From Candidatus Bipolaricaulota bacterium (GTDB lineage: Bacteria > Bipolaricaulota > Bipolaricaulia > Bipolaricaulales > Bipolaricaulaceae), in assembly GCA_030550535.1 (NCBI GenBank), contig JAUQPF010000046.1, forward strand, positions 40,944 through 104,943: a stretch of DNA of 64,000 nucleotides. The letters are read 5' to 3'. The notes under the pieces are model-generated. The model ran no database searches, was not told where the DNA came from, and saw only the letters and a list, made by a program, of their open reading frames with translations. Positions within the stretch are counted from its first letter, which is position 1; every line of letters starts with the position of its first letter. The position numbers and the translations under genes were made by a program. Positions 41,377 to 50,431 of the stretch are shown in pieces.

Positions 41377-43214
41377 CCCACCGGCTGAGGAGCGAGGTCC
41401 GCGAGGATCCTGTCCACGTCCTCTTTGTCCAGGGTCTCGCGGCGCAGGAGCTCCTGGGCCAGGCGGTCCAAGGCCTCCCGGTAGCGCGCCACGAGGTTCT
41501 TCGCGCGGTTATAGGCCTCGAGGACCACGCGGCGGATCTCCCGGTCGATGGCGGCCGTGAGCTCCTCAGAGTGCTCGTCGCTTTTCACGATCTCCTCGCC
41601 CAGGAAAATGTTGGTCCGCTCCTTCCCTAGGCTCAAGGGGCCGAGCTCCTCGCTCATCCCGTACTCCACCACCATGCGCTTGGCGAGCTCCGTGGCCTCC
41701 TTGAGGTCCTCGGCCGCGCCGGTGGTCTGATCCCCAAACACCACTTCCTCCGCGGCTCGCCCGCCCAAAAGCACCGTGAGGCGGTCCATGAGCTCGGACT
41801 TCGTGCGCAAGTAGCGGTCCTCCGTGGGCATCTGCAGGGCATACCCCAGGGCGCCCACCCCGCGGGGCACAATCGTGACCTTGAGGAGGGGATCCGCATT
41901 GGGCAGGAGCTTGCTCACCAGGGCGTGGCCGGCCTCGTGGTAGGCGATGCGCTTCCGCTCCTCCTCCTTGATGTACATGCCCTTGCGGGCCAGACCCGTG
42001 ATGAGGCGCTCCAGGGCCTCCTCGAAGTCCTCCATCTCGATGGCCGGCTTGTTCTTTCGCGCCGCAAGGAGCGCGGCCTCGTTGCAAAGGTTCTCCAGAT
42101 CCGCGCCCACAAAGCCCGGGGTGCGGCGGGCCAGGACCGCAAGATCCACGTCGGGAGCGAGTTTCTTATTGCGGGTGTGCACGCGCAGGATGGCCTCGCG
42201 GCCGTGGAGGTCCGGCGGGGGCACCACGATCTTCCGGTCGAACCGTCCGGGGCGCAGAAGCGCAGGGTCCAACACGTCCGGCCGGTTCGTGGCCGCTAGA
42301 ACGATCACCCCCGTGTCCCCCTCAAACCCGTCCATCTCCGCAAGGAGCTGGTTCAGGGTCTGCTCGCGCTCGTCGTGGCCGCCGCCGATCCCCGCCCCGC
42401 GCTTGCGCCCCACCGCATCCAGTTCGTCGATGAACACGATGCAGGGCGCGTTGGCCTTGGCCTTTTGGAACATGTCGCGCACCCTCGCCGCGCCCACGCC
42501 CACGAACATCTCCACGAAATCCGAGCCGGAGATGGAAAAGAAGGGAACCCCGGCCTCGCCCGCGATGGCCCGCGCAAGCAGGGTTTTTCCCGTTCCCGGC
42601 GGACCCACAAGGAGGATGCCCTTAGGGATCTTCGCCCCCAGGCGCACGAACCGACCCGGGTCCTTGAGGTAGTCCACGATCTCCCGCACCTCTTCCAAAA
42701 CCTCGTCGATCCCGGCCACATCCTTGAACGTGACCTTGGTGTACTCCTTGGTCACGAGCTTGGCCCGCGACTGGGTGAAGGTGAAGGCGTTCGTGCCCTG
42801 CATGCGCCGCATCATCCAGCTCCAAAAAAGGACGAGGAGAAGGAAGGGGAGGAGGTAGCTCAGGACCGTCCAGAACCAGCCGGAGGAGGAAGCGCTTTCA
42901 AATTGCAGCAAAACGCCTTGGCCATCGAGGAGGGCGATGAGCTCGGCGTAGGCGGGGGAGTTCTCGGGAGGGCCCTGGGTGACGAAGCGCTCGCCGGTGC
43001 GGAGGATGCCCTCGATTTTGGCCCCGCGGATCACCACCTCGGCCACGCGACCTGCCCGCACCAGGTCCAAAAAGTGGGAGTAGCTGAAGGAATTGGTGCG
43101 GCTGGCAGTGCTCCCTTGGAAGAGTTGCACCACCATGAACACCACCAGCCCCACCACCAAAAGGAAGGTGAGGAGGCGCAGGTTCCAAGGCGGTCCAATC
43201 GGTCGCTTTTCCAT
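41373..43214 (-). CDS. ftsH: ATP-dependent zinc metalloprotease FtsH
   Basis: A 613-residue membrane AAA protease. Two N-terminal helices ([20 protein letters not shown] and [20 protein letters not shown]) flank a periplasmic domain. The AAA module has [31 protein letters not shown] and the second region of homology with RPGRFDR. The zinc site is [10 protein letters not shown] plus a downstream Asp. It degrades misfolded membrane and regulatory proteins. It heads the minus-strand operon ftsH-dxr-rrf2-sufT-like-Cys-rich gene. Confidence 0.97.
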   Translation of the reverse strand: MEKRPIGPPWNLRLLTFLLVVGLVVFMVVQLFQGSTASRTNSFSYSHFLDLVRAGRVAEVVIRGAKIEGILRTGERFVTQGPPENSPAYAELIALLDGQGVLLQFESASSSGWFWTVLSYLLPFLLLVLFWSWMMRRMQGTNAFTFTQSRAKLVTKEYTKVTFKDVAGIDEVLEEVREIVDYLKDPGRFVRLGAKIPKGILLVGPPGTGKTLLARAIAGEAGVPFFSISGSDFVEMFVGVGAARVRDMFQKAKANAPCIVFIDELDAVGRKRGAGIGGGHDEREQTLNQLLAEMDGFEGDTGVIVLAATNRPDVLDPALLRPGRFDRKIVVPPPDLHGREAILRVHTRNKKLAPDVDLAVLARRTPGFVGADLENLCNEAALLAARKNKPAIEMEDFEEALERLITGLARKGMYIKEEERKRIAYHEAGHALVSKLLPNADPLLKVTIVPRGVGALGYALQMPTEDRYLRTKSELMDRLTVLLGGRAAEEVVFGDQTTGAAEDLKEATELAKRMVVEYGMSEELGPLSLGKERTNIFLGEEIVKSDEHSEELTAAIDREIRRVVLEAYNRAKNLVARYREALDRLAQELLRRETLDKEDVDRILADLAPQPVG

Positions 43215-43260
43215 CGCTTGGCATTTTAGCCCGCACGGGTTGCGGGCTCAATTGCGCCCT

Positions 43261-44271
43261 CTACCGCCAGATCCCGGCCAGGGCGGTCCCGCAGTGGGGA
43301 CAGGCCCCCTCCACAAGATCGTTCTGCAGGACAAAGAACCCGTAGCGGCGGATGAGCGTCCGGCCACAGCCCGGACAAAGGGTGTCCTCCCCCTCGCCGG
43401 GGACGTTGCCCATGTAGACGTAGCGCAGGCCTGCGGAAAGCCCAATCTCTCGGGCCCGCCGCAGGGTGCTCAGGGGCGTGGGCGGAAGGTCCCAAGCCTT
43501 GTAGGCGGGGACGAAGCGGGAGACGTGCCAAGGAATGTCCGGAGAGATCCCCACGAGGAACTCCGCGATCCAACGCAATTCCTCTTCGGAGTCGTTGCGT
43601 CCGGGGATGACGAGGGTCGTGACCTCCACCCAGATCCCCGCTTCCCACATGCGGGCGATGGTCTCCAGCACGGGCTGAAGGGAAGCCCCGCAGAAACGGC
43701 GGTAGAAATCCTCGGAAAAGCTTTTCAAGTCCACGTTAGCCGCGTGCAGCCATCCGCGCGCCTCCGCCAGGGCCTCCTCGGTCATGTAGCCGTTGGTGAC
43801 GAAGACGTTGCGCAGCCCCTCTTCGGCCGCCAGCCTTCCCACATCGCGACAGAACTCGAAGAACACCGTGGGCTCGGTGTAGGTGTAGGAGATGGAGCGC
43901 GCCCCCGTTTCCTTGGCGGCCTCCACGGTCTCTTCGGGTTCCACGGGCTCGCCCACGATGCGCCCCCCGTGTTCCCGGGGAAACTGGGAGATCTCGTGGT
44001 TCTGGCAGAAATCGCAGCGGAAGTTGCAGCCCACGGTGGCCAAGGAGAGGGTGCTCGTGCCCGGAAGGAAGTGGAAGAAGGGCTTCTTCTCCACGGGATC
44101 CAGGGCCTGGGAGACGAGGCGCCCGTACACGAGGGAGTAGAGTTTTCCGTTCCGGTTCTCGCGGACCTGGCACACGCCCCGCCCTCCCGGCGGGATGGTG
44201 CAGCGGTGCGCACATAGGACACAGCGCACCCGCCCCTCCCCCAAGCTTTCCCACAGCATCGCTTCCTTCAT
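43261..44271 (-). CDS. amrS: AmmeMemoRadiSam-system radical SAM enzyme (AmrS)
   Basis: A 336-residue radical SAM protein of the PflA-like AmmeMemoRadiSam group: N-terminal CVLCAHRCTIPPGGRGVCQV, SAM-cluster motif CNFRCDFCQN, TYTEPTVFFEF, DLKSFSEDFYRRFCGA, and a C-terminal zinc-ribbon-like CPGCG...CPHCG pair. Usual partners (Memo and AMMECR1 homologues) are not in the window. ATG 44271 is chosen because the upstream ATG at 44280 lies inside the likely -10 box. The substrate of the system is not established to my knowledge. Confidence 0.88.
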   Translation of the reverse strand: MKEAMLWESLGEGRVRCVLCAHRCTIPPGGRGVCQVRENRNGKLYSLVYGRLVSQALDPVEKKPFFHFLPGTSTLSLATVGCNFRCDFCQNHEISQFPREHGGRIVGEPVEPEETVEAAKETGARSISYTYTEPTVFFEFCRDVGRLAAEEGLRNVFVTNGYMTEEALAEARGWLHAANVDLKSFSEDFYRRFCGASLQPVLETIARMWEAGIWVEVTTLVIPGRNDSEEELRWIAEFLVGISPDIPWHVSRFVPAYKAWDLPPTPLSTLRRAREIGLSAGLRYVYMGNVPGEGEDTLCPGCGRTLIRRYGFFVLQNDLVEGACPHCGTALAGIWR

Positions 44272-44278
44272 CGCGGCC

Positions 44279-44308
44279 ATCCTACCCACCCTTTCCCCAG
44301 GGAGCCAA
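44279..44308 (-). promoter_or_regulatory. amrS promoter, leaderless type
   Basis: Minus-strand TTGGCT (44308-44303), 18-nt spacer, TAGGAT (44284-44279), then 7 nt to the ATG at 44271. This decides the start codon against the upstream in-frame ATG. Confidence 0.65.
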
Positions 44309-44331
44309 TCGGGGACATCGGTCACCAAGTA

Positions 44332-44361
44332 TTGACACCCCTGTCCCTGTCGCTATATACT
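44332..44361 (+). promoter_or_regulatory. Strong promoter of the surface-protein island
   Basis: Perfect TTGACA (44332-44337), 18-nt spacer to TATACT (44356-44361), or 16 nt to TATATA. The leader to ATG 44443 is about 75 nt and contains a second AAAGGAGG-like site with no long frame after it. Confidence 0.8.
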
Positions 44362-44442
44362 GCGCAACACAAGGCCTAAAGGAGGTGGTCAGCGGAAGAA
44401 AAAGCGTCTATTGAGTTCCACGGGCATGAGGAAGGAGGTCGA

Positions 44443-45615
44443 ATGGCACGGCGATTTTTGCTTGCTTTGATTGTTTTCAGCGGATTGGCTTTCGGGCAGG
44501 CCCTGTCCGGCAGTTGGTCCGCGAAGGTTGCCCTCCTCCCCCCACCGGTTGGTCTGGACTCCATGGAGCTCACGCTGAAGGGAACGCTTTGGGACTGGAC
44601 GGTGGGCGGGACGGCGGAGTTCTTCGGGACCGATGGCTGGGTCTGGCAGACCTTCACCGCCCAGGGTGCCCTTGGCCCCCTTAATTCGGAGTGGACCTTC
44701 CTGTTCGGCCCTCTGGCCCCGGCCTTCCTCTACGCCTACGGCAAATACAGCTTGCTCCTTTCCGGGATGGACCTGGTGGTGCATACGGCCATGGTTGGCC
44801 CCAATGGCCCCTACGTGTTCACGGGCGGTCCCTCGGGTGGAACCGTGCTTGAGGCTGGCCTCAAGCTCGACGGCATAAAATTTGCCGCGGAGATCGGCCT
44901 TGGCGCCCGCAAGCAGGACTTCACCCTCCTCTACTCCGGAGTGGGCACCTATGCGAAAGTCTTTCCCATCGACCCCTTCCCGGGCGGCCTGGAGTTCCGC
45001 TACCTCAAGCTCGGCGCGGAGGCCATCCCCCTCTGTTGCGGGATCACCTTGGACCTCGGCTTTGCTTTCGTCAAGGAGGGCGGGTTCGACGCCCTCACCG
45101 CGACCTTGAAGGACATCCCCCTCTGTTGCGGCATCTCCTTCGATGTGGAGGTCACCTTCACCACCACGGCCAAGGCCGTTGCGGTGAAGCCCAAGTGGGC
45201 GGGGATCGAGGGTTGTCTCACCGTTTACGGCGACGTCGGCTTCACCGGGAGCATTTGGCAGGCCCTCGAGCTCTACGGGTTCAAGATCCGCTGCGACCTT
45301 GGGGACTGCACCTACGCCGAGTTCCTCACGGCCTTCAACGTAGCTAAGATCAAGGAGATCCTGGGCGCCGACGTGTTCCAGGGTGCGGAGTACGAGTACG
45401 TGAAGCTTGGGTTCTGCGGGCCGGGCTGCTGCGGCGCGAATTGGACCCTTGGGATCGGTCTGTACTTCAAGCCCTCGGGCGCGCTCTTTGGGCTGAGCCG
45501 GGTCCTCTTGGACGCGCAGGTTCCGCTGTTTGCCAACTTCACGGTCAATCTGGGCCTCTCCGCCGTGGTGGGCGGCCAGGCCGGCCTCACCGTGGGCTGG
45601 ACCCTCGCCTTCTGA
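44443..45615 (+). CDS. Secreted cysteine-containing beta-barrel-like surface protein
   Basis: A 390-residue exported protein: signal peptide (MARRFLLALIVFSGLAFG), then alternating strands of barrel type ending VGWTLAF with terminal Phe. Two internal copies of IPLCCGI (about residues 195 and 226) and FCGPGCCGANW near 330 place paired cysteines in loops or strands, unusual for an outer-membrane barrel. AAGGAGG lies before the ATG. It follows a strong promoter, so it is probably abundant. Family not recognised. It heads the island of surface proteins up to 51339. Confidence 0.75.
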   Translation: MARRFLLALIVFSGLAFGQALSGSWSAKVALLPPPVGLDSMELTLKGTLWDWTVGGTAEFFGTDGWVWQTFTAQGALGPLNSEWTFLFGPLAPAFLYAYGKYSLLLSGMDLVVHTAMVGPNGPYVFTGGPSGGTVLEAGLKLDGIKFAAEIGLGARKQDFTLLYSGVGTYAKVFPIDPFPGGLEFRYLKLGAEAIPLCCGITLDLGFAFVKEGGFDALTATLKDIPLCCGISFDVEVTFTTTAKAVAVKPKWAGIEGCLTVYGDVGFTGSIWQALELYGFKIRCDLGDCTYAEFLTAFNVAKIKEILGADVFQGAEYEYVKLGFCGPGCCGANWTLGIGLYFKPSGALFGLSRVLLDAQVPLFANFTVNLGLSAVVGGQAGLTVGWTLAF

Positions 45616-45626
45616 AGGGGTGAGCC

Positions 45627-47120
45627 ATGCTCAAGCGTCTGCTCTTTGCGGCCCTGGTCTTGAGCGCCTTTGCCCTCTCGGGATGTCTCTTCGTGCGCGC
45701 CCCCGCCACGGGCGTCATCGAGGGATACGTGACCAACCACCTCGCGGGCGAGCCGGTTGTGGGAGCGGTGGTGAAGGCTTGGCCCATGGACGGCGCGGCC
45801 CCGAGGTACGGCGTCATCTCCGACTACTACGGCCCCATGGCCGTGACCAACGCCGACGGGTACTTCCGCCTGGTTGTACCGGAGGGCCTGTACGTGGTGG
45901 AGGCCCGAAAGGAGGGCTATGCCACCTCCCGGGTAGAGGGGGTGAAGGTGGCCAGCACCGCCCGCCTCCACATCGTGCAGAAGCCCGTGGCCAACCCCAA
46001 GTGGTCCCTGGAGCCGCCCAAGGTGACGGTGACCGGGGTCACCGAGGGGATGACGGTCTCTGGGCCGATCAGCGTGAAGATCGACGCCGAGGGCCCGAAC
46101 GACATCAACCTGATCTACGCGAGCTTCGGCAAGATGGGTGGGGCGGCGTTCCTCACCTCCCCGCGGGCGGTTTACGCCAACACCTACACCACAGGCACGT
46201 TCACCATTGACCCCGCCACCTACGGGGTTTCCGGCTGGACGACGTTCGAGGTCGTGGTCTACGACTGGAACGATAACCGGACCCACGTGATCTACCGGGT
46301 GTACGTGGAGCCCGCCACGGACCCGGTCTCCGTGGACCCGCCGCTCCCGCCCACGGCTGCCATTCTCACGGACGGCGTTCACGGTGTGCTCATCCCGGCG
46401 CGGACGGCCCTGGCCGTGACCTTGGCCCGGCAGGTGGGCTACTACAGCCTTGACCCCCTGGCGGCTCCGCCCGGCACGAACCTCTACGTGGAGCTCCGCT
46501 GGCGCCGTTCCGCGAGCGACACCACCGTAGGGGCGATCACGGGGTACCGGATCTACCGGAGGCTCGCCGGTGAGGCCGACTTCCGGCTCTTGTACACGGT
46601 GCAGGCCACGGGAGCCGCCACCTACCTCTACCGGGACAGCACGCCCGACTTGCAAGTGGGGCGCGAGGCCACCTACCGCATCGTGGCCTATCGGGGGAAC
46701 GTGGAATCCGCCCCCTTGGAGGCCTCCTGCATCCCGCTTCCGCCTTGGGACGTGCGCCTCCTCTCCCCGGAGGACGAGGCGGAAAACGTGCCCCTTTACC
46801 CCACGTTCACCTGGGCGCCCACGGTGGTGGTGGGCACGACCCAGTTCTACCGGGTGCGCCTGTGGGACACCCCCCACGGCGGGTACACCATCGCGATCAC
46901 CCCGCCCCTGAACGCCACCTCCGTGACGTACACGGGGATCCCCAACACGGGGTTTGAGCGGCTCCAGCCCCACCGGATGTACCAGTGGGAGATCCAGGCC
47001 GCCCTCGCCATCGACCTTGCGGCCAACGCCGTTTCGGTCGCGGCCAACAACGGCTACACCGGGGTTTTCCCGACCCAGGTCCATCCGGACGTGCGGGCGT
47101 TCACCACCGCGGACTGGTGA
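45627..47120 (+). CDS. Surface lipoprotein with carboxypeptidase-regulatory-like and Fn3-like domains
   Basis: A 497-residue lipoprotein: signal with lipobox LSGC (about 18-21), so lipid-anchored. A carboxypeptidase-regulatory-like fold follows (GVIEGYVTNHLAGEPVVGAV, TNADGYFRLVVPEGLYVVEA; about 28-110). Then come a sandwich domain and fibronectin-III-like regions (GYRIYRRLAGEADFRLLYTV and SPEDEAENVPLYPTFTWAPT). No catalytic motif is seen, so it is likely a structural or binding surface protein. It starts 11 nt after the barrel protein and is followed 11 nt later by the protease. Confidence 0.8.
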   Translation: MLKRLLFAALVLSAFALSGCLFVRAPATGVIEGYVTNHLAGEPVVGAVVKAWPMDGAAPRYGVISDYYGPMAVTNADGYFRLVVPEGLYVVEARKEGYATSRVEGVKVASTARLHIVQKPVANPKWSLEPPKVTVTGVTEGMTVSGPISVKIDAEGPNDINLIYASFGKMGGAAFLTSPRAVYANTYTTGTFTIDPATYGVSGWTTFEVVVYDWNDNRTHVIYRVYVEPATDPVSVDPPLPPTAAILTDGVHGVLIPARTALAVTLARQVGYYSLDPLAAPPGTNLYVELRWRRSASDTTVGAITGYRIYRRLAGEADFRLLYTVQATGAATYLYRDSTPDLQVGREATYRIVAYRGNVESAPLEASCIPLPPWDVRLLSPEDEAENVPLYPTFTWAPTVVVGTTQFYRVRLWDTPHGGYTIAITPPLNATSVTYTGIPNTGFERLQPHRMYQWEIQAALAIDLAANAVSVAANNGYTGVFPTQVHPDVRAFTTADW

Positions 47121-47131
47121 GGAGGTGCACG

Positions 47132-49366
47132 ATGACCAAGAGGATCGTGATTGGGTTGATGAGCCTAGCCGGGCTTTCCCTCCTTCTTGCCGGGTGTGCG
47201 GGGCTTCTCCCCAAGGAGGTGCGGGCCCCGGTGGCCCAAGTGGCGGTGCCCCTCGTCCCCGCCGATCCCTCCGCGGCGCTCGCCCTGGACCCCCGCGTGT
47301 TTGGCGAGGGCCTGATCGAGCCCGCCGAGGAGTACCGGCCCGACCGGATCATCGTGGGGTACCTCGATACCTCCGAGGGGAGGTCCGCCTTCCAAAAGGT
47401 CCTTCAGCTCCTCCAAGGGAGCCGGGGGAATGAAGTTGTGCTCGGCGAGGTCATCGTCGCTGAGGTCCTCCTTGGGGGCGGGGTGGATGTTCCCACCGCG
47501 TTGGGGTTGATCGCCCTGGCCCGGCGGGGGCTTCTGGACCCGATCCCTGCGCCCCCCACCACGAAGCCGCAAGCGCCAAGCGCCCGGATTCGTCCTGCCT
47601 CCCGCGGCCAACCCCTGGAGGGGCTCCTGTTCGCCGAGCCGGATTACGTCTACCCCACACCCGAACCCGTGCCCGCGCCGGATCTCGGGGTCAAGGCCCT
47701 CGATCCCCTGGTTTACGACCCCAACGCCGATCTTCGCCCGTTCCAGTGGGCGCTGGACGCCGTAAACGCCGAGGCCGCCTGGGCCCTGGGGTACACCGGG
47801 CAGGGGGTCGTTGTGGCCGTGTTCGACACGGGGATCGACTCCACCCATCCTGACCTCGTGGGTCAGGTGGTTCGGCGCTACAACACCCGGACGTTCACGG
47901 AGGTGGATCCGAACATCAACTTCGACGCGCATGGCCATGGGACGCACGTGGCCGGGATCATCGCCGCCAAGAACGATGGGAAGGGTGTGGTGGGGCTCGC
48001 TTACAACGCCAAGCTCTTCGACGTCAGGATCTTCGACCCTGGTTTCATCGGGACTGTGAACTTCTTGGCGGGCGTGAAGTGGGCCGTGGACAACAGGCCC
48101 CCTGGCACGCGCATGGTGTTCAACAACTCCTGGGGGGGTGCAGCTTACTCCCAGGCGGTCAAGGCCGGAATCGACTACGCGCTGGCGAATGGGGTGGTGG
48201 TGGTGGCCTCGGCGGGCAACAGCCGGAACACCGTGTGGTTCCGGCCAGCCAGCATCGCCGGGGTCATCGCTGTGGCTGCCGTGGACCCCCACCTCCGCAA
48301 GGCCGACTTCTCCACCATGGGGACCTGGCTTTCGGTGACCGCGCCCGGCGTGCGCGTCCTCTCCAGCGTCCGCTCCCAGACCATCCAGGATGGTACGGGG
48401 CTGCCCCTCCTCTACGACTACTGGGATGGCACCTCCATGTCCGGCCCCTACGCCGCGGCCCTGGCGGCCCTGATCCTGGAGAAGTACCCCACGGCCACGC
48501 CGTACCAGGTGCGCCGACTCCTGGAGGGGACGGCTCGGGACCTCGGGGCCCCCGGGTTCGACACCCACCACGGCTACGGCCTCATCCAGGCGGACAGGGC
48601 CCTCACCGCACCGCTTCCTCCCAACGACGGGGCGGCCCTGCGGGTCCACGTGGTCACCGCAAGCTCGATGCCCCTTTGGGGCGAGTGGACCCCCACGGTG
48701 TTCATGGACGTCACCTTGCGCCGGGGCGGCCGTATCATCGAGCGCGGCCAGACCGACCTCGTAGGGTTCATCAACATCGGGTTCCCCGCGGGCGATTACC
48801 CGCCGTTCTACGGCCTGGCGTACTTCCCCGTCCTTGAGCCTGGAACCTATGAGGTGGTCGTGGGCGGCGACGACGCCACGCCCATGTGGGGCAACTACCG
48901 CACGGCCAACCGCGTGACCGGGAAGACCACGGTCACCCTCACCCCAGGCGGCGTGACGACGATCAACGTTCAGGTGAACACGACCCTCGAGGTGACCCTC
49001 TCCTGGACCGGCGGCGGCCCGGACACGGACATCGACCTGGCCGTCTACGAGCCGGGTGTGGGCTGGACCTTCGCCTGGGATCCTGGGTTCTGGGGCACCT
49101 GGTCGGCGGACGAAAGCGGCCCGTCGGGCACGGAAACCTACACGTTGGGCTTCCCCCACTACGACGACGATGTCTACCCCTTGGCCGTGGTGTTCTGGGG
49201 CGGAACCCCGGCCACGGTGACGGTCACCGTGAAGCAGAACGGGGTCACCGAAACCTACACCTTCGCCGTGACCGATCCGGGCGTGTACTACGCTTACACA
49301 CCCGGCCCGCCGGTCTCCCGCTGGCCGGGGTGGTGGAACAACTACCCAGGCCCGTGGGTGTTCTAG
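47132..49366 (+). CDS. Subtilisin-like serine protease (S8), lipoprotein
   Basis: A 744-residue protease. The signal has lipobox LLAGC, so it is predicted lipid-anchored. A prosegment with RIIVGYLDT precedes the S8 domain: Asp in VAVFDTGIDSTHPDL, His in HGHGTHVAGI, Asn in NNSWGG, Ser in DGTSMSGPYAAA. The C-terminal 200 residues contain beta-sandwich domains with acidic, possibly calcium-binding stretches (GPDTDIDLAVYEPG). It probably degrades external proteins, feeding the peptide transporters. A GGAGG site precedes ATG 47132; the open frame extends upstream into the lipoprotein gene without homology. A strong terminator follows. Confidence 0.93.
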   Translation: MTKRIVIGLMSLAGLSLLLAGCAGLLPKEVRAPVAQVAVPLVPADPSAALALDPRVFGEGLIEPAEEYRPDRIIVGYLDTSEGRSAFQKVLQLLQGSRGNEVVLGEVIVAEVLLGGGVDVPTALGLIALARRGLLDPIPAPPTTKPQAPSARIRPASRGQPLEGLLFAEPDYVYPTPEPVPAPDLGVKALDPLVYDPNADLRPFQWALDAVNAEAAWALGYTGQGVVVAVFDTGIDSTHPDLVGQVVRRYNTRTFTEVDPNINFDAHGHGTHVAGIIAAKNDGKGVVGLAYNAKLFDVRIFDPGFIGTVNFLAGVKWAVDNRPPGTRMVFNNSWGGAAYSQAVKAGIDYALANGVVVVASAGNSRNTVWFRPASIAGVIAVAAVDPHLRKADFSTMGTWLSVTAPGVRVLSSVRSQTIQDGTGLPLLYDYWDGTSMSGPYAAALAALILEKYPTATPYQVRRLLEGTARDLGAPGFDTHHGYGLIQADRALTAPLPPNDGAALRVHVVTASSMPLWGEWTPTVFMDVTLRRGGRIIERGQTDLVGFINIGFPAGDYPPFYGLAYFPVLEPGTYEVVVGGDDATPMWGNYRTANRVTGKTTVTLTPGGVTTINVQVNTTLEVTLSWTGGGPDTDIDLAVYEPGVGWTFAWDPGFWGTWSADESGPSGTETYTLGFPHYDDDVYPLAVVFWGGTPATVTVTVKQNGVTETYTFAVTDPGVYYAYTPGPPVSRWPGWWNNYPGPWVF

Positions 49367-49388
49367 GCTGAGTTTGGCCTGAAGCGAG

Positions 49389-49417
49389 GGGCCGGGGAAA
49401 CCCGGCCCTTTTCTTTT
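49389..49417 (+). terminator. Rho-independent terminator after the protease
   Basis: Stem GGGCCGGG/CCCGGCCC (49389-49396 with 49401-49408) closed by a GAAA tetraloop and followed by TTTTCTTTTT. It ends the three-gene surface operon. Confidence 0.92.
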
Positions 49418-49471
49418 TAGGAAACCCGGGGAGGCAGATCAGGGTAGATAAAGAAGAAGGAGGTGAGGGGG

Positions 49472-50431
49472 ATGCGCAATCTCCTGTGGGCCCTCGGGAT
49501 AGGGATGCTGAGCCTCTCCACCCTGGCGCAACCGATGTCGTGGGCCACCGTGGACCCGCCCCCCAATCCCTACGGCTGGCACAACACCACCGTCACCGTG
49601 ATCCTCCAAGCCTCGGGCGGTCAGAACCTGCGCGTTTGCTACCAGCTGGACGGCGGAACCCCTTCATGCCAATTTCCCCCGGTCGCACTTTCCATCTCCT
49701 CCGAAGGAATCTATACCCTTAAGTACTGGGCTGAGGACGACACGGGCCAGGAGCCGCCCCATACGCTGACCCTGCGTATAGACTTGACCCCTCCCCGGAT
49801 CGTGGTCCATACGCCCATCCGCGATGCTTCGTATCTTCTGCACCAAAACGTTGTCGTTGACTGGCTTGCCTACGACCGCCTTTCAGGTCTAGAGCTCGTG
49901 GAAGCCAGCGCTCAAAGCGGAAGCTTTTTGGATACCTCCCTACCCGGCCATCAAACGTTCTGGGTCTTCGCCCGGGACCGCGCAGGAAACACCGCCCGCG
50001 CGGAGGTGGACTACCGCGTGCTTTGCGTGATTGAAACCGTTCTGCCTTCAGGGTTCTACCTCAATCGCCTTCTTCCACCCGAGGAGAGATTCCTGGCTTG
50101 GAAATTCCCCGTCTTGGCCCGTTACACCCGGGGCGAGACCATAACCATCGCCTTCCGCCTTTTGGACGCCCAAAGAAGAGCGGGACCTTGGACGCGCCCC
50201 ACTCTCCTCGTCACCCAGGTGCGGCCTGACCCGGAGTTTGGCGAAAAGCACACCATCTGGGCTTGGCTTTCCATTCCCTATGACCAGGAGGTCGGCTTCT
50301 ACAAGCTCGTCTACGACACGAGCGAGCGGGAACCCGGTATCTATGACCTTTGGCTGAGCTTTGGCGACAGCCAAAGCGAGCGCCTGAGGGTTGAAATCCT
50401 CCCCACGAAGGAGGGAAAGGAGGGGAAATGA
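49472..50431 (+). CDS. Secreted Ig-like protein, tandem paralogue 1
   Basis: A 319-residue exported protein: signal peptide (MRNLLWALGIGMLSLSTLA), then Ig-like sandwich units. The first has PNPYGWHNTTVTV and IYTLKYWAEDDTG, a pattern found in sugar-binding or adhesive repeats of bacterial surface proteins. The next has LHQNVVVDWLAYDRLSG and FWVFARDRAGNTA. A third unit contains VLPSGFYLNRLLPPEE. It is paralogous to the following gene in the same order of motifs. AAGGAGGTGAGG sets ATG 49472. No catalytic site is visible. Confidence 0.8.
   Translation: MRNLLWALGIGMLSLSTLAQPMSWATVDPPPNPYGWHNTTVTVILQASGGQNLRVCYQLDGGTPSCQFPPVALSISSEGIYTLKYWAEDDTGQEPPHTLTLRIDLTPPRIVVHTPIRDASYLLHQNVVVDWLAYDRLSGLELVEASAQSGSFLDTSLPGHQTFWVFARDRAGNTARAEVDYRVLCVIETVLPSGFYLNRLLPPEERFLAWKFPVLARYTRGETITIAFRLLDAQRRAGPWTRPTLLVTQVRPDPEFGEKHTIWAWLSIPYDQEVGFYKLVYDTSEREPGIYDLWLSFGDSQSERLRVEILPTKEGKEGK

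Noticed and set aside
44371..44413. A second AAAGGAGG-like site in the leader of the barrel gene that could start a short leader peptide
   Set aside because: The only GTG is immediately adjacent to the site and gives about nine codons; the real gene has its own site and ATG at 44443.
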